Part shown: piece after piece, positions 15,988 through 25,936 of the stretch
Numbering within the stretch: the first letter of the stretch is position 1
Layout: every line of letters starts with the position of its first letter
DNA from: Micromonospora rubida
GTDB lineage: Bacteria > Actinomycetota > Actinomycetes > Mycobacteriales > Micromonosporaceae
Direction: 5' to 3'
Assembly: GCF_009908295.1 (NCBI RefSeq)
Contig: NZ_JAAALO010000015.1
Coordinates: forward strand, 1-64,000
DNA length: 64,000 bases
Notes under the pieces: model-generated
Seen by the model: the letters and a program-made list of their open reading frames with translations, nothing else
What the model was told of the DNA's origin: nothing
The model's database searches: none
Position numbers and translations under genes: made by a program

Positions 15988-17415
15988 GTGCGCGTAGATC
16001 ACGACCGGCTCGTCCGGGACGTCACGGTCCGCCTGCCGATGGCGTCGACCGCCGTCGAGGCGTGCCGATGGACCGTCACCGCGCTCGCCCGGCACGCGCC
16101 GGCCACCATCTCCGTCCTGCTCCCCATGCCGGACCGGCTCCGCTGCGTCGCGGCCACCGGCGCCTGGCAGGTCTTCTCGACCGTCCCGTCGGAGACCGGC
16201 ATCGTCGGCCGGGTGTACGCCTCCGGCATCGGAACCACCGTCCCCGACGTCGCCGCCGACCCCGACTACCTCCCGGCCCGCCCCGGCGTGACCGCCGAAA
16301 TCTGCGTGCCGGTGCTCGACCCGGCGGGCCGCCCGGTCGGAGTGCTCGACCTCCAGTGGAGCGGTCCGGTCGAGCTGGCCCTGTGGCGGCGGACCGCCGA
16401 GCGCGTCGCCGGCCGGCTCGGCGCGCGGATCACGGCGTTGGGCGGCCCGCCGTCGGAGAGCCGCAGCGAGAAGCTGCTGCGACACGCCGCCGCGCTGACC
16501 ACCGCCCCCACCGAGTGGGACCTGATGACCGAGGCGATCTGCGCGGCCCGGGAGGTCTCCGCCCTCTCCGCGGCGATGCTGCTGCTGGCCGGCGGGTCCG
16601 GCCCCCGACTGGGCGCCCCGACCGGCGCGACCGGCGAGCTGGAGTCCCGCGTCCGGGCCGAGCTGACCGAGGCGGGTGCCCCGGCACTGCACCGCATGAT
16701 CGCCCGGGCCCACCGGCACGGCTCCGGCTACACCCTCGGGGAGACGGGGCACCCGCCCACGGCGGAGTACCGCCCGCTCGCCGACGCCGGGGTACGCACC
16801 CTGGTGGCGGTGCCGGTCGGCCCCCCGGACTCCGGCGGGGTGCTGCTGGTCGCCGACGAGCGGCTGCTGCAGCCCGACCCGACCACCGTCAACCTGATGG
16901 AGCTGCTCGCCGGGCAGGCGTGGACCTGCCTGGACCGGCTACGCACGCTCGCCCGGCTGCGCGAGCAGGCCAGCTCCGACCCGCTCACCGGGCTGCGGCA
17001 CACCGGGCCGTTCGGGCAGCGGATCGCCCGCGCCACGCCCGGGCGTACGGCCCTGCTGGCGATCGACGTGGACGGTTTCAAGGCGGTCAACGACACGTAC
17101 GGCCACCAGGCCGGCGACCGCTTGCTGGTCGGGCTGGCCCGGGCGCTCGAAGCGGCTCTGCGCCAGGGCGACGAGTTGTACCGGATCGGTGGGGACGAGT
17201 TCGTCGCGGTGATCGAGGTGAGCCGCCCCGAGGAGGCGGTCCGGATCGCCGAGCGGCTGGGCGAGGCGGCCCGGGGCACCGGCCACACGATCAGCGTCGG
17301 CGTCGCCCTGCCTCACCCCGGCGAGTCGCCCGAGCAGACCCGCCGCCGCGCCGACCAGGCCCTCTACGCGGTCAAGCGCCAGGGCCGCGACGCCGTCCAC
17401 CTATCCACCACCTAA
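15988..17415 (+). CDS. GAF-GAF-GGDEF diguanylate cyclase
   Basis: A 475-residue soluble sensor enzyme that should make cyclic di-GMP from two GTP. Two GAF-like domains (about residues 5-150 and 165-315) precede a GGDEF domain (about 330-475) with an intact GGDEF motif at 401-405. An RxxD product-inhibition site (RQGD, 392-395) lies five residues before it, and DVDGFKAVNDTYGH is also conserved. It has no membrane segment, so the signal is cytoplasmic. In actinomycetes c-di-GMP controls development through BldD; a direct link here is inference. The gene stands alone and converges on asd. Confidence 0.9.
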   Translation: MRVDHDRLVRDVTVRLPMASTAVEACRWTVTALARHAPATISVLLPMPDRLRCVAATGAWQVFSTVPSETGIVGRVYASGIGTTVPDVAADPDYLPARPGVTAEICVPVLDPAGRPVGVLDLQWSGPVELALWRRTAERVAGRLGARITALGGPPSESRSEKLLRHAAALTTAPTEWDLMTEAICAAREVSALSAAMLLLAGGSGPRLGAPTGATGELESRVRAELTEAGAPALHRMIARAHRHGSGYTLGETGHPPTAEYRPLADAGVRTLVAVPVGPPDSGGVLLVADERLLQPDPTTVNLMELLAGQAWTCLDRLRTLARLREQASSDPLTGLRHTGPFGQRIARATPGRTALLAIDVDGFKAVNDTYGHQAGDRLLVGLARALEAALRQGDELYRIGGDEFVAVIEVSRPEEAVRIAERLGEAARGTGHTISVGVALPHPGESPEQTRRRADQALYAVKRQGRDAVHLSTT

Positions 17416-17423
17416 CCCCCACC

Positions 17424-17527
17424 ACCCCCACCCCCGCTTCCCGCCCCGCACTTTCGGTGAATGCGTGGCCATCCGCCGCCTCAAAGGCACTCTTTCTCTG
17501 AAAGTGCGGCCGGGGTGTGTGGGGGGG
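17424..17527. repeat. Extended inverted repeat between convergent genes
   Basis: CCGCACTTTC (17446-17455) pairs with GAAAGTGCGG (17500-17509), flanked by C-rich (17418-17445) and G-rich (17509-17540) stretches that also pair. The 44-base loop is unusually long for a terminator. It lies between the GGDEF gene and asd, so it could end transcription from both, but its size and conserved look suggest a dispersed extragenic repeat. Confidence 0.5.
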
Positions 17528-18592
17528 TTAGGGGTGGGGGGTTAGTTCCTTGGCCAGGAGTTCGGCGATCTGGGCCGTGTTGAGGGCGGCGCCCTTGCGG
17601 AGGTTGTCGCCCGTCACGAAGAGGTCGAGGGCGCGCGGGTCGTCGACGGCGCGGCGGATGCGGCCGACCCAGGACGGGTCGGTGCCGACGGCGTCGATCG
17701 GCATCGGGAACTCCCCGGTGGCCGGGTCGTCGACCAGGATCACGCCGGGGGCGTTGCGCAGCGCCTCGCGGGCGCCCTCGGCGTCCACCTCGGTGGCGAA
17801 GACGGCGTGCACGGCCACCGAGTGCCCGGTCACCACCGGCACCCGGACGCAGGTCGCGGAGACCTTCAGGTCGGGCAGCCCGAGGATCTTGCGCGACTCG
17901 TTGCGCATCTTCAGCTCCTCGGACGACCAGCCGTCGTCGGCGAGCGAGCCGGCCCAGGGCACCACGTTGAGCGCCACCGGGGCCGGGAACGGCCCCATCT
18001 CGTCGCCGACGGCCTGCCGCACGTCACCGGGCCGGGAGCCGAGCGCCCGGTCCCCGGCGATCTTGCCGAGCTGGAGGTGCAGGGCGTCCACCCCGGCCTG
18101 CCCCGCCCCGGAGACCGCCTGGTACGAGGCGAGCACCAGCTCGCGCAGGCCGTACTCGTGGTGCAGCGGGGCGATCGCGACGATCATGGCGAGGGTGGTG
18201 CAGTTGGCGTTGGCGATGATGCCCTTCGGCCGGTTGCGCACCTGCTCTGGGTTGATCTCGGGGACCACCAGCGGGACGTCCCGATCCATCCGGAACGCCC
18301 CTGAGTTGTCCACCGCCACCGCGCCACGGCTGACCGCGACCGGCGCCCACTGCGCGGAGACGTCGTCCGGCACGTCGAACATCGCCACGTCGACGCCGTC
18401 GAACGCCTCCGGGGTGAGCGCGCCGACGGTCAGCTCCTCGCCCCGGCAGCGCACCTGCCGCCCCACCGACCGCTCGGAGGCGAGCAGCCGGATCTCGCCC
18501 CAGACGTTGCGCCGGGACGACAGCAGCTCGCACATCACGGTTCCGACGGCACCGGTCGCCCCGACCACGGCAAGGGTGGGCAGCGACGGCAT
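17528..18592 (-). CDS. asd: Aspartate-semialdehyde dehydrogenase
   Basis: A 354-residue enzyme that reduces beta-aspartyl phosphate to aspartate semialdehyde, the branch point to lysine/diaminopimelate, threonine and methionine. VVGATGAVGTVM (residues 8-19) binds NADP, and NANCTTLAM carries the active-site cysteine. A later H-S-V-A-V-H region is also typical. It follows lysC by 5 bases in the same direction, forming the usual actinomycete ask-asd operon. Length and motifs are normal. Confidence 0.95.
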   Translation of the reverse strand: MPSLPTLAVVGATGAVGTVMCELLSSRRNVWGEIRLLASERSVGRQVRCRGEELTVGALTPEAFDGVDVAMFDVPDDVSAQWAPVAVSRGAVAVDNSGAFRMDRDVPLVVPEINPEQVRNRPKGIIANANCTTLAMIVAIAPLHHEYGLRELVLASYQAVSGAGQAGVDALHLQLGKIAGDRALGSRPGDVRQAVGDEMGPFPAPVALNVVPWAGSLADDGWSSEELKMRNESRKILGLPDLKVSATCVRVPVVTGHSVAVHAVFATEVDAEGAREALRNAPGVILVDDPATGEFPMPIDAVGTDPSWVGRIRRAVDDPRALDLFVTGDNLRKGAALNTAQIAELLAKELTPHP

Positions 18593-18597
18593 CGCCG

Positions 18598-19863
<1,266 letters not shown>

Positions 19864-20109
19864 GACGGCGTACTCCCTCCCAGCGTCACTGAGCGTGCCG
19901 ACGCCGCCGGAAAACCGGTCGGCGGCGCGCGTCAGACCACATCAGGGTATCCGGCGCCCCGCGCGGCCGGGTCAGGTGATCCCACCATCCGGCCCGCGCG
20001 GGTCGGCCCGGCCACCGTCCCACCAGGTCGGCAAGGGGTACGCGACACGCCGGCCGGGTCGGCGTCGCACGGGTCCTCCGGCGGGGGCGGCGCACCGCAG
20101 AATGACCCG

Positions 20110-20898
20110 GTGCATGCCCACCTCCGCGTGGCCCGGCGCCTGACCGGCGTCCTCACGCTCACCCTGCCGGCCCTGCTCGCCTCCTGCGTCGGCGACCCGC
20201 CCGCCGCGACGACCTCGACGCCGTCGAGCGAGCCCGCACCCGCCGCGATCGACTCCGCCCGCGACGAGCTGGCCGCCCTGGCCGCGGCGGCCCAGGACCG
20301 GCACTTCACCGCCCGGTACACGCTCACCGACGGCGGCCCCGATCGCACGATCCTGGTGACCAGCGCGAACGACGGCACCTGGCGGGTCGACGTCCCGGGT
20401 GGGGCGCTGGGCGGCACTGCGGACGTCTCGTTCGCCGGCACCGCCGACGGGCTCTTCCAGTGCGGCCTGCCGTCGGCCGGCCGCCCCGAGCCGGCGAGCT
20501 GCGTACGCCTCGGCGACCCGGACGACGCCGTCCCGGGCCGGCTGGACCCCCGGGTGCAGCACCCGTTCACCGACTGGCTGGAGGTGCTCACCGACCGGCG
20601 GGCCCCGCTGGCGGTCTCCCCGGCCCGGCCGCCGGCGGGGGCGACCGGGGCCTGCTACTCGGTCGATTCGACCTCGGCCTCGCTGAACGCCCCGCTGGAC
20701 GTCGGGATCTACTGCTACGCCCCGGACGGGACGCCGACCGCCGTGCGGACCGTGACCGGCACCCTCGTCCTGGCCGGCCCGGCCGCGCCCGCCCCGGCGA
20801 CCGTGCAGCTCGCCGGGCCGGTGACCGACGGCGAGCCGCTCGGCGTCGCGGCGCCGCGCGCGGACGAGCCGACGCCCCAGTCCACGGAAACGCCCTGA
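20110..20898 (+). CDS. Secreted lipoprotein, unknown function
   Basis: A 262-residue predicted lipoprotein with a hydrophobic signal (residues 11-25) and lipobox LLASC (acylated Cys26). A proline/threonine-rich linker follows. The mature domain (about 45-230) has FTARYTLTDGG and repeated beta strands, resembling LolA/LppX-like substrate-binding sheets found in actinomycete lipoproteins. That resemblance is weak. GTG 20110 is used and GTG 20128 is an alternative; neither has a clear ribosome site. No co-transcribed neighbour is obvious. Confidence 0.62.
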   Translation: MHAHLRVARRLTGVLTLTLPALLASCVGDPPAATTSTPSSEPAPAAIDSARDELAALAAAAQDRHFTARYTLTDGGPDRTILVTSANDGTWRVDVPGGALGGTADVSFAGTADGLFQCGLPSAGRPEPASCVRLGDPDDAVPGRLDPRVQHPFTDWLEVLTDRRAPLAVSPARPPAGATGACYSVDSTSASLNAPLDVGIYCYAPDGTPTAVRTVTGTLVLAGPAAPAPATVQLAGPVTDGEPLGVAAPRADEPTPQSTETP

Positions 20899-20983
20899 CC
20901 CGACGTCCCGTTACGGGTGGTTCTGACCACACTTTCCCACCCCCGACTCCGGGGCAAAATGCCCGATACGGGACGCTTGCCCC

Positions 20984-21535
20984 ATGGCCGACCTCACCCC
21001 GCTGCTCGCCTTCCGCTGGAGCCCTCGGGCGTTCGACCCGACCGCCACGCTGCCCCTCGCCGAGGCCGCCTCGCTGCTTGAGGCGGCCCGCTGGGCGCCC
21101 TCCGCCGGCAACCGCCAGCCGTGGCGGTTCGCCCTCGGACACCGCGACGACGAGACGTACAAGCGGATCCTGGTCAGCCTGCCCGCGTCCGAGCAGCGGT
21201 GGGCCCGGCACGCCGCCGCCCTGCTGCTCGGCGCCCACCTCACGGCTGGCCTGGCCGACGGGCCGGGTCCCGGCGGCCGGGCCGCGTACGACCTGGGGCA
21301 GGCGGTGGCACACCTCACCGTGCAGGCCACCGCGCTCGGGCTGTACGTGCGCCAACTGGCCGCCTTCGACGCCGCCGGGCTCGCCGCCGACCTGGAGCTG
21401 CCGGCCGGGATCCGCCCCCTGGTGGTGGCGGCGGTCGGCCGGCTCGGCGACCCGTTCGGCCTGCCCGAGGAGCTGCGCCGGCAGGAAATTGGCCTACGCC
21501 GCCGTCACCCGCTGGCCGAGCTGCTGCTGCACTGA
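20984..21535 (+). CDS. Nitroreductase-family FMN oxidoreductase
   Basis: A 183-residue nitroreductase-fold protein. RWSPRAFDP (residues 11-19) and EAARWAPSAGNRQPWRF (about 32-48) are the FMN phosphate and ring-binding segments of the family. Substrate is unknown. The ATG lies 85 bases after the lipoprotein gene with no strong ribosome site. Length is usual for short members. Confidence 0.85.
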   Translation: MADLTPLLAFRWSPRAFDPTATLPLAEAASLLEAARWAPSAGNRQPWRFALGHRDDETYKRILVSLPASEQRWARHAAALLLGAHLTAGLADGPGPGGRAAYDLGQAVAHLTVQATALGLYVRQLAAFDAAGLAADLELPAGIRPLVVAAVGRLGDPFGLPEELRRQEIGLRRRHPLAELLLH

Positions 21536-21566
21536 CCCGCGGGCGGCCAGCGCTGACCCGGCCAAC

Positions 21567-21602
21567 GCGGACCGGGCGACGCGGACCGGGCGACGCGGAC
21601 CG
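21567..21602 (+). repeat. Short tandem repeat, 14-base unit
   Basis: GCGGACCGGGCGAC is repeated at 21567-21580 and 21581-21594 and partly at 21595-21602, in the gap before leuA. It may be simple slippage in GC-rich DNA. It lies upstream of the leader region and has no evident role. Confidence 0.6.
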
Positions 21603-21695
21603 AACCGGCGCGGACCGGGCGGTGGCTGCGACGTCGATCTCATACTCCGGACCGACCTTCCCACCCCTCACCTCATCACGTAGGGTCACTCTGTC

Positions 21696-21740
21696 ATGTG
21701 GCAGGCGCACCTTCTCCTTGGTCGCCGCGACGGGGCCTGA
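21696..21740 (+). CDS. Leucine-rich leader peptide for leuA attenuation
   Basis: A 14-codon frame reading MWQAHLLLGRRDGA with three consecutive leucine codons (CTT CTC CTT). CTT is rare in such GC-rich DNA, so the run should sense leucyl-tRNA supply well. TAGGGT at 21681-21686 could be the -10 box, putting the start of transcription at or near the ATG, as in a leaderless leader. A hairpin lies 59 bases downstream and leuA 136 bases downstream. Leader-peptide attenuation of leuA is known in Actinobacteria. Confidence 0.6.
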   Translation: MWQAHLLLGRRDGA

Positions 21741-21798
21741 CCGGCCGGCACCTCGTCGCGGAGTCGAACCGCGCCGTCCAGCACATTCGAGCTTTTCA

Positions 21799-21815
21799 TC
21801 GGCGCCTCGCGCCGA
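21799..21815 (+). promoter_or_regulatory. Hairpin in the leuA leader, candidate attenuator element
   Basis: TCGGCGC (21799-21805) and GCGCCGA (21809-21815) form a perfect 7-base-pair stem with a CTC loop. It is not followed by a T run, so it may act with other leader structure, not as a simple terminator. Its position between the leucine-rich leader peptide and leuA makes an attenuation role likely. Confidence 0.5.
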
Positions 21816-21875
21816 CCCGGCATCGTCGCCGACCTTCCGATTGCTGACGCCACATGTTCAGGGGAGCACTCCGTC

Positions 21876-23633
21876 ATGGCTCAACCCACCGGCACCACCG
21901 GCGCTGACACCGATCCGATCGCCCAGCAGCGTCCCAGCCGGATGCCGTACCACCGGTACCAGCCGTACCACCAGGAGTTCCGGATCGACCTGCCGGACCG
22001 CGCCTGGCCGACCCGGCACGTGGAGGCCGCGCCCCGCTGGTGCGCCGTCGACCTGCGCGACGGCAACCAGGCACTGATCGACCCGATGTCCCCGGAGCGC
22101 AAGCGCCGGATGTTCCAGCTCCTGGTGCAGATGGGCTACAAGGAGATCGAGGTCGGCTTCCCGTCGGCCAGCCAGACCGACTTCGACTTCGTGCGGCAGC
22201 TCATCGAGCAGGACCTGATCCCCGACGACGTGACCATCCAGGTGCTCACCCAGTGCCGGGAGCACCTGATCGAGCGGACCTTCGAGTCGCTGCGCGGCGC
22301 GAAGCGGGCGATCGTGCACTTCTACAACTCGACCTCCACCCTCCAGCGCCGGGTGGTATTCGGGCTGGACCGGGACGGCATCACCGACATCGCCACCACC
22401 GGCGCGCGGCTCTGCCAGAAGTACGCGGAGATCCACACCCCGGACACCGACATCTACTACGAATACTCTCCGGAGTCGTACACGGGCACCGAGCTGGAGT
22501 ACGCGCTGGAGGTCTGCTCGGCGGTGATCGACGCGATCGACCCGACGCCGGACCGGAAGCTGATCATCAACCTGCCGGCGACCGTCGAGATGGCCACCCC
22601 GAACGTGTACGCCGACTCGATCGAGTGGATGCACCGGCGCCTGCCCCGGCGGGACAGCCTGGTGCTGAGCCTGCACCCACACAACGACCGGGGCACCGGC
22701 GTGGCCGCCGCCGAGCTGGGCCTGCTGGCCGGCGCCGACCGGATCGAGGGCTGCCTGTTCGGCAACGGCGAGCGCACCGGCAACGTCGACCTGGTGACGC
22801 TGGGGCTCAACCTGTTCTCCCAGGGCATCGACCCGATGATCGACTTCTCGAACATCGACGAGGTCAAGCGGGCCGTGGAGTACTGCAACCAGCTCCCGGT
22901 GCACGAGCGCCACCCGTACGCGGGCGACCTGGTCTACACCGCGTTCTCCGGCTCCCACCAGGACGCGATCAAGAAGGGCTTCGACGCCCTGCACGCCGAC
23001 GCGGCGGCGGCCGGCGTGCCGGTCGACCAGCAGACCTGGGCGGTGCCGTACCTGCCGATCGACCCGAAGGACCTGGGCCGCACCTACGAGGCGGTCATCC
23101 GGGTCAACTCGCAGTCCGGCAAGGGCGGCATCGCGTACATCATGAAGTCCGAGCACCAGCTCGACCTGCCGCGCCGGCTCCAGATCGAGTTCTCCGGCGT
23201 GGTCCAGCAGGTCACCGACCACGCCGGCGGCGAGGTGGACCCGGGCACCATGTGGGGGATCTTCGCGAGCCACTACCTGCTCGACCACCAGCCCGACCCG
23301 GCCGTCACCCTGGCCGGCTACGCCATCGGCACCGCCGACGGCAAGGTCGAGATCGAGGCCCGGGTGGGCGTCGGCGGACAGGTCCGGTCGCTGGCCGCCG
23401 TCGGCAACGGCCCGATCGACGCGTACGTCAACGCGCTCGGGTCGGTGGGCGTGGCGGTACGGGTGCTCGACTACCACGAGCACGCGCTGTCCTCCGGCGG
23501 GGACGCGCAGGCCGCCGCGTACGTCGAGTGCGAGGTCGACGGCCGCACCGTGTGGGGCGTCGGGGTGGACGCGAACATCGTCACCGCCTCCGTGAAGGCG
23601 GTCACCAGCGCCGTCAACCGCGCCCGCGCCTGA
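21876..23633 (+). CDS. leuA: 2-isopropylmalate synthase
   Basis: A 585-residue enzyme condensing acetyl-CoA with 2-oxoisovalerate, the first step of leucine synthesis. The TIM-barrel has DLRDGNQALIDPM (about residues 55-67), and SLHPHNDRGTGVA and FGNGERTGNVD supply the catalytic and metal-binding residues of the long actinobacterial type. The C-terminal regulatory domain (about 430-580) is the leucine-binding LeuA dimer domain. AGGGGAG precedes the ATG. A leucine-codon leader lies upstream. It ends at a strong hairpin shared with the convergent MFS gene. Confidence 0.96.
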   Translation: MAQPTGTTGADTDPIAQQRPSRMPYHRYQPYHQEFRIDLPDRAWPTRHVEAAPRWCAVDLRDGNQALIDPMSPERKRRMFQLLVQMGYKEIEVGFPSASQTDFDFVRQLIEQDLIPDDVTIQVLTQCREHLIERTFESLRGAKRAIVHFYNSTSTLQRRVVFGLDRDGITDIATTGARLCQKYAEIHTPDTDIYYEYSPESYTGTELEYALEVCSAVIDAIDPTPDRKLIINLPATVEMATPNVYADSIEWMHRRLPRRDSLVLSLHPHNDRGTGVAAAELGLLAGADRIEGCLFGNGERTGNVDLVTLGLNLFSQGIDPMIDFSNIDEVKRAVEYCNQLPVHERHPYAGDLVYTAFSGSHQDAIKKGFDALHADAAAAGVPVDQQTWAVPYLPIDPKDLGRTYEAVIRVNSQSGKGGIAYIMKSEHQLDLPRRLQIEFSGVVQQVTDHAGGEVDPGTMWGIFASHYLLDHQPDPAVTLAGYAIGTADGKVEIEARVGVGGQVRSLAAVGNGPIDAYVNALGSVGVAVRVLDYHEHALSSGGDAQAAAYVECEVDGRTVWGVGVDANIVTASVKAVTSAVNRARA

Positions 23634-23639
23634 GGCACC

Positions 23640-23669
23640 GGCGGCGCCCGGCACCCGCCGGGCGCCGCC
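23640..23669. terminator. Bidirectional terminator between leuA and the MFS gene
   Basis: GGCGGCGCCCGGC (23640-23652) pairs perfectly with GCCGGGCGCCGCC (23657-23669) around an ACCC loop. It lies immediately after leuA and touches the stop of the opposing gene. Confidence 0.75.
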
Positions 23670-25165
23670 TACCGCCTGTCGGGTGGGATCGAGGCGGGCA
23701 GCGACCGGCGCGGCTGCGAGCCTGGTGCCTCGCGGGGCGGGCGGTGGATCAGCAGCCCCGCCAGCGCCGCACCGACCAGCAGCAGCCCGGCGCACCAGGC
23801 CAACGCGCCCCGGAACGCGTCGGTCAGCGCCGCCTTCTGCTCGTACCCGGTGCCGCTGAGTCCGACCAGCAGCGGCAGCGCGGCCACCGCCAGCAGGCCG
23901 CCGGCCCGGGACGCCGCGTTGTTGAACCCGCTGGCCACCCCCGCGAACCGGTCCGCCACGGCGGCCAGCACCGAGGCGGTCAGCGGCGCCACCACCAGGG
24001 TCAGGCCCAGGCCGAAGAGGGCCACCCCGGGCAGCACGTCCGTCCAGTACGACGCGCCCGGCCGCACCCCGCGCAGCAGCAGCAGGCCGATCGCGGCCAC
24101 CACCGGGCCCACGGTCAGCGGCAGCCGGGGGCCGATCCGGGCCGACAGCGCCCCGGCGCGGGACGAGCCGACCAGCAGCAGGACCGTCATCGGAACGGTG
24201 GCCAGGCCGGTGAGCAGCGCCGACCAGCCCACCACGTTCTGCAGGTACACGGCGAGGAAGAAGGTGAACCCGCCCAGCGCCGCGTACACCACCACCGTGA
24301 AGACGTTCAGCACCGAGAAGAGTCGGCTGCCGAACAGCCCGACGGGCAGCATGGCGGTGTCGCCCCGGCGCCGTTCCACCAGCACGAACGCGGCGGCGGC
24401 GAGCACCCCGACCAGCGCCGACGCCAACACCGGCAGCGAACCTCCCCGGGCGGGCGCGTCGATCAGGGCGTATGTGACGCCGCCCAGACCGAGCGCGCCG
24501 AGCAGCGCGCCGGCCACGTCGAACCGCCGCCGACCGACCCCGGTACGCGAGGCGTCCTCATCGCGGCTCTCCGGCACCCAACGCAGCGCGGCCAGCACCA
24601 CCGGCACGGCCAGCGGCAGGTTGATGAAGAAGATCCACCGCCAGGAGAGGGCGTCGATCAGCCAGCCCCCGACGAGCGGGCCGAGCGCGGTGGAGACCCC
24701 GGCCAGCCCGGACCAGGCCCCGATCGCCCGGCCCCGGTCGTCGGGGTGGAAGCTCGACTGGATGACCGACAGCGAGCCGGGGGTGAGCAGCGCGCCCCCG
24801 GCGCCTTGGAGGAACCGGGCCGCGACCAGCCAGCCGGTGCCCTGGGCCAGGCCGCACAGCGCCGAGGCGACGGCGAACCAGACCACCCCGATCAGGAACA
24901 CCCGCCGCCGCCCGAACCGGTCGCCGAGCGCCCCGCCGAGCAGCACGAACGCGGCCAGCATGAGCAGGTACCCGTTGATGGTCCACTGAAGACCGGCCAC
25001 CGTGGCGTCGAGTTCCGCGCCGAGGCGGGGCAGGGCCACGTTGACCACGGTGCTGTCCAGGAAGACCATGCCGGAGGCGAGGATCGCGGCGAGCAGCGTC
25101 CCCCGGGCGGCGGGGGTGCCCATCCGGAGTGCGGGCGTGAGTGTGGACTCGGTCACGGTATTCAT
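23669..25165 (-). CDS. DHA2-family MFS drug exporter, 14 membrane segments
   Basis: A 498-residue EmrB/QacA-type proton-driven exporter. ASGMVFLDSTVVNVALPRL (near residue 28) is the membrane-segment-1 motif of the DHA2 group, GGALGDRFGRRRVFLIG is the loop 2-3 motif, and GGWLIDALSWRWIFFINLP is the antiporter motif C region. I start at ATG 25165, preceded by GGAGGAGG; the frame is open 27 codons upstream. Substrate unknown; multidrug or endogenous metabolite export is likely. It is divergent from the secreted nuclease gene, separated by about 100 bases. Confidence 0.92.
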   Translation of the reverse strand: MNTVTESTLTPALRMGTPAARGTLLAAILASGMVFLDSTVVNVALPRLGAELDATVAGLQWTINGYLLMLAAFVLLGGALGDRFGRRRVFLIGVVWFAVASALCGLAQGTGWLVAARFLQGAGGALLTPGSLSVIQSSFHPDDRGRAIGAWSGLAGVSTALGPLVGGWLIDALSWRWIFFINLPLAVPVVLAALRWVPESRDEDASRTGVGRRRFDVAGALLGALGLGGVTYALIDAPARGGSLPVLASALVGVLAAAAFVLVERRRGDTAMLPVGLFGSRLFSVLNVFTVVVYAALGGFTFFLAVYLQNVVGWSALLTGLATVPMTVLLLVGSSRAGALSARIGPRLPLTVGPVVAAIGLLLLRGVRPGASYWTDVLPGVALFGLGLTLVVAPLTASVLAAVADRFAGVASGFNNAASRAGGLLAVAALPLLVGLSGTGYEQKAALTDAFRGALAWCAGLLLVGAALAGLLIHRPPREAPGSQPRRSLPASIPPDRR

Positions 25166-25264
25166 CCTCCTCCGGTCGATTTGCCGGACGCCACGATTCA
25201 TGGAAACGGTGCCGGGGTACTGTGCGCAATCGCCGGGAGCCCGCAAGCTGGAGAGGTGTCGTCT

Positions 25265-25936
25265 GTGCGTACCAGATCAGGACGTCGTGTGGCCGGGGTG
25301 GTCGCGGTCGCCGCGGCGCTCGCCCTCGTGGCCGCCGGGTGCTCGCCCGTCGACGAGCCCGAGGCCCCGCCCAGCGGCAACGGCAGCGGCAGCGGCGGCA
25401 ACGTCAGCAAGCAGTTGGGCCAGCTGACCGTCGCCAGCGCCGGCTCGATGAAGGGCTACAGCCGCGACCACTTCCCGCACTGGCGGAACACCGGAAAGAA
25501 CTGCGACGTGCGGGACAGCGTCCTCAAGCGCGACGGTGAGGACATCCGGCTCTCCGGCTGCAACGTGGTCGGCGGCCACTGGGAGAGCGTGTACGACAGC
25601 CGGGTCTTCACCGACCCCTCCGACGTGGACATCGACCACACCGTGCCGCTGGCCAACGCCTGGCGCTCGGGGGCGGACGAGTGGGACGACGCCAAGCGGG
25701 GTGACTTCGCGAACGACCTCACGAGACCGCAGCTCTTCGCGGTTTCCGCCTCCTCGAACCGGGCAAAGGGTGACCAGGACCCGTCCCAGTGGAAACCGGC
25801 GAACCGCTCGTACTGGTGCAAGTACGCCGAAAACTGGGTGACGGTGAAGCACCACTGGCGGCTGACGGTGACCAGTGCCGAGAAGGCCGCCCTGACCGAC
25901 ATGCTGGGGGGCTGTACATGGGCGAGCAAGCCGTGA
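25265..25936 (+). CDS. Secreted DUF1524/HNH-like nuclease lipoprotein
   Basis: A 223-residue exported protein with signal residues 8-25 and lipobox VAAGC (Cys26). The mature domain has CDVRDSVLKRD, then DIDHTVPLANAWRSGA (the catalytic DxDH of the HNH/His-Me fold), then NRAKGDQDPSQW, all typical of the GmrSD C-terminal (DUF1524) family. Many actinomycetes secrete one. It would degrade DNA outside the cell. GTG 25265 fits GGAGAG better than GTG 25256. The following gene begins inside its last codons. Confidence 0.88.
   Translation: MRTRSGRRVAGVVAVAAALALVAAGCSPVDEPEAPPSGNGSGSGGNVSKQLGQLTVASAGSMKGYSRDHFPHWRNTGKNCDVRDSVLKRDGEDIRLSGCNVVGGHWESVYDSRVFTDPSDVDIDHTVPLANAWRSGADEWDDAKRGDFANDLTRPQLFAVSASSNRAKGDQDPSQWKPANRSYWCKYAENWVTVKHHWRLTVTSAEKAALTDMLGGCTWASKP

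Noticed and set aside
22040..25936. A 1,298-codon open frame on the plus strand
   Set aside because: It runs through leuA and the MFS gene in the wrong frames with arginine/proline-rich sequence of the kind caused by high GC. Only its last 224 codons (the nuclease) are real.
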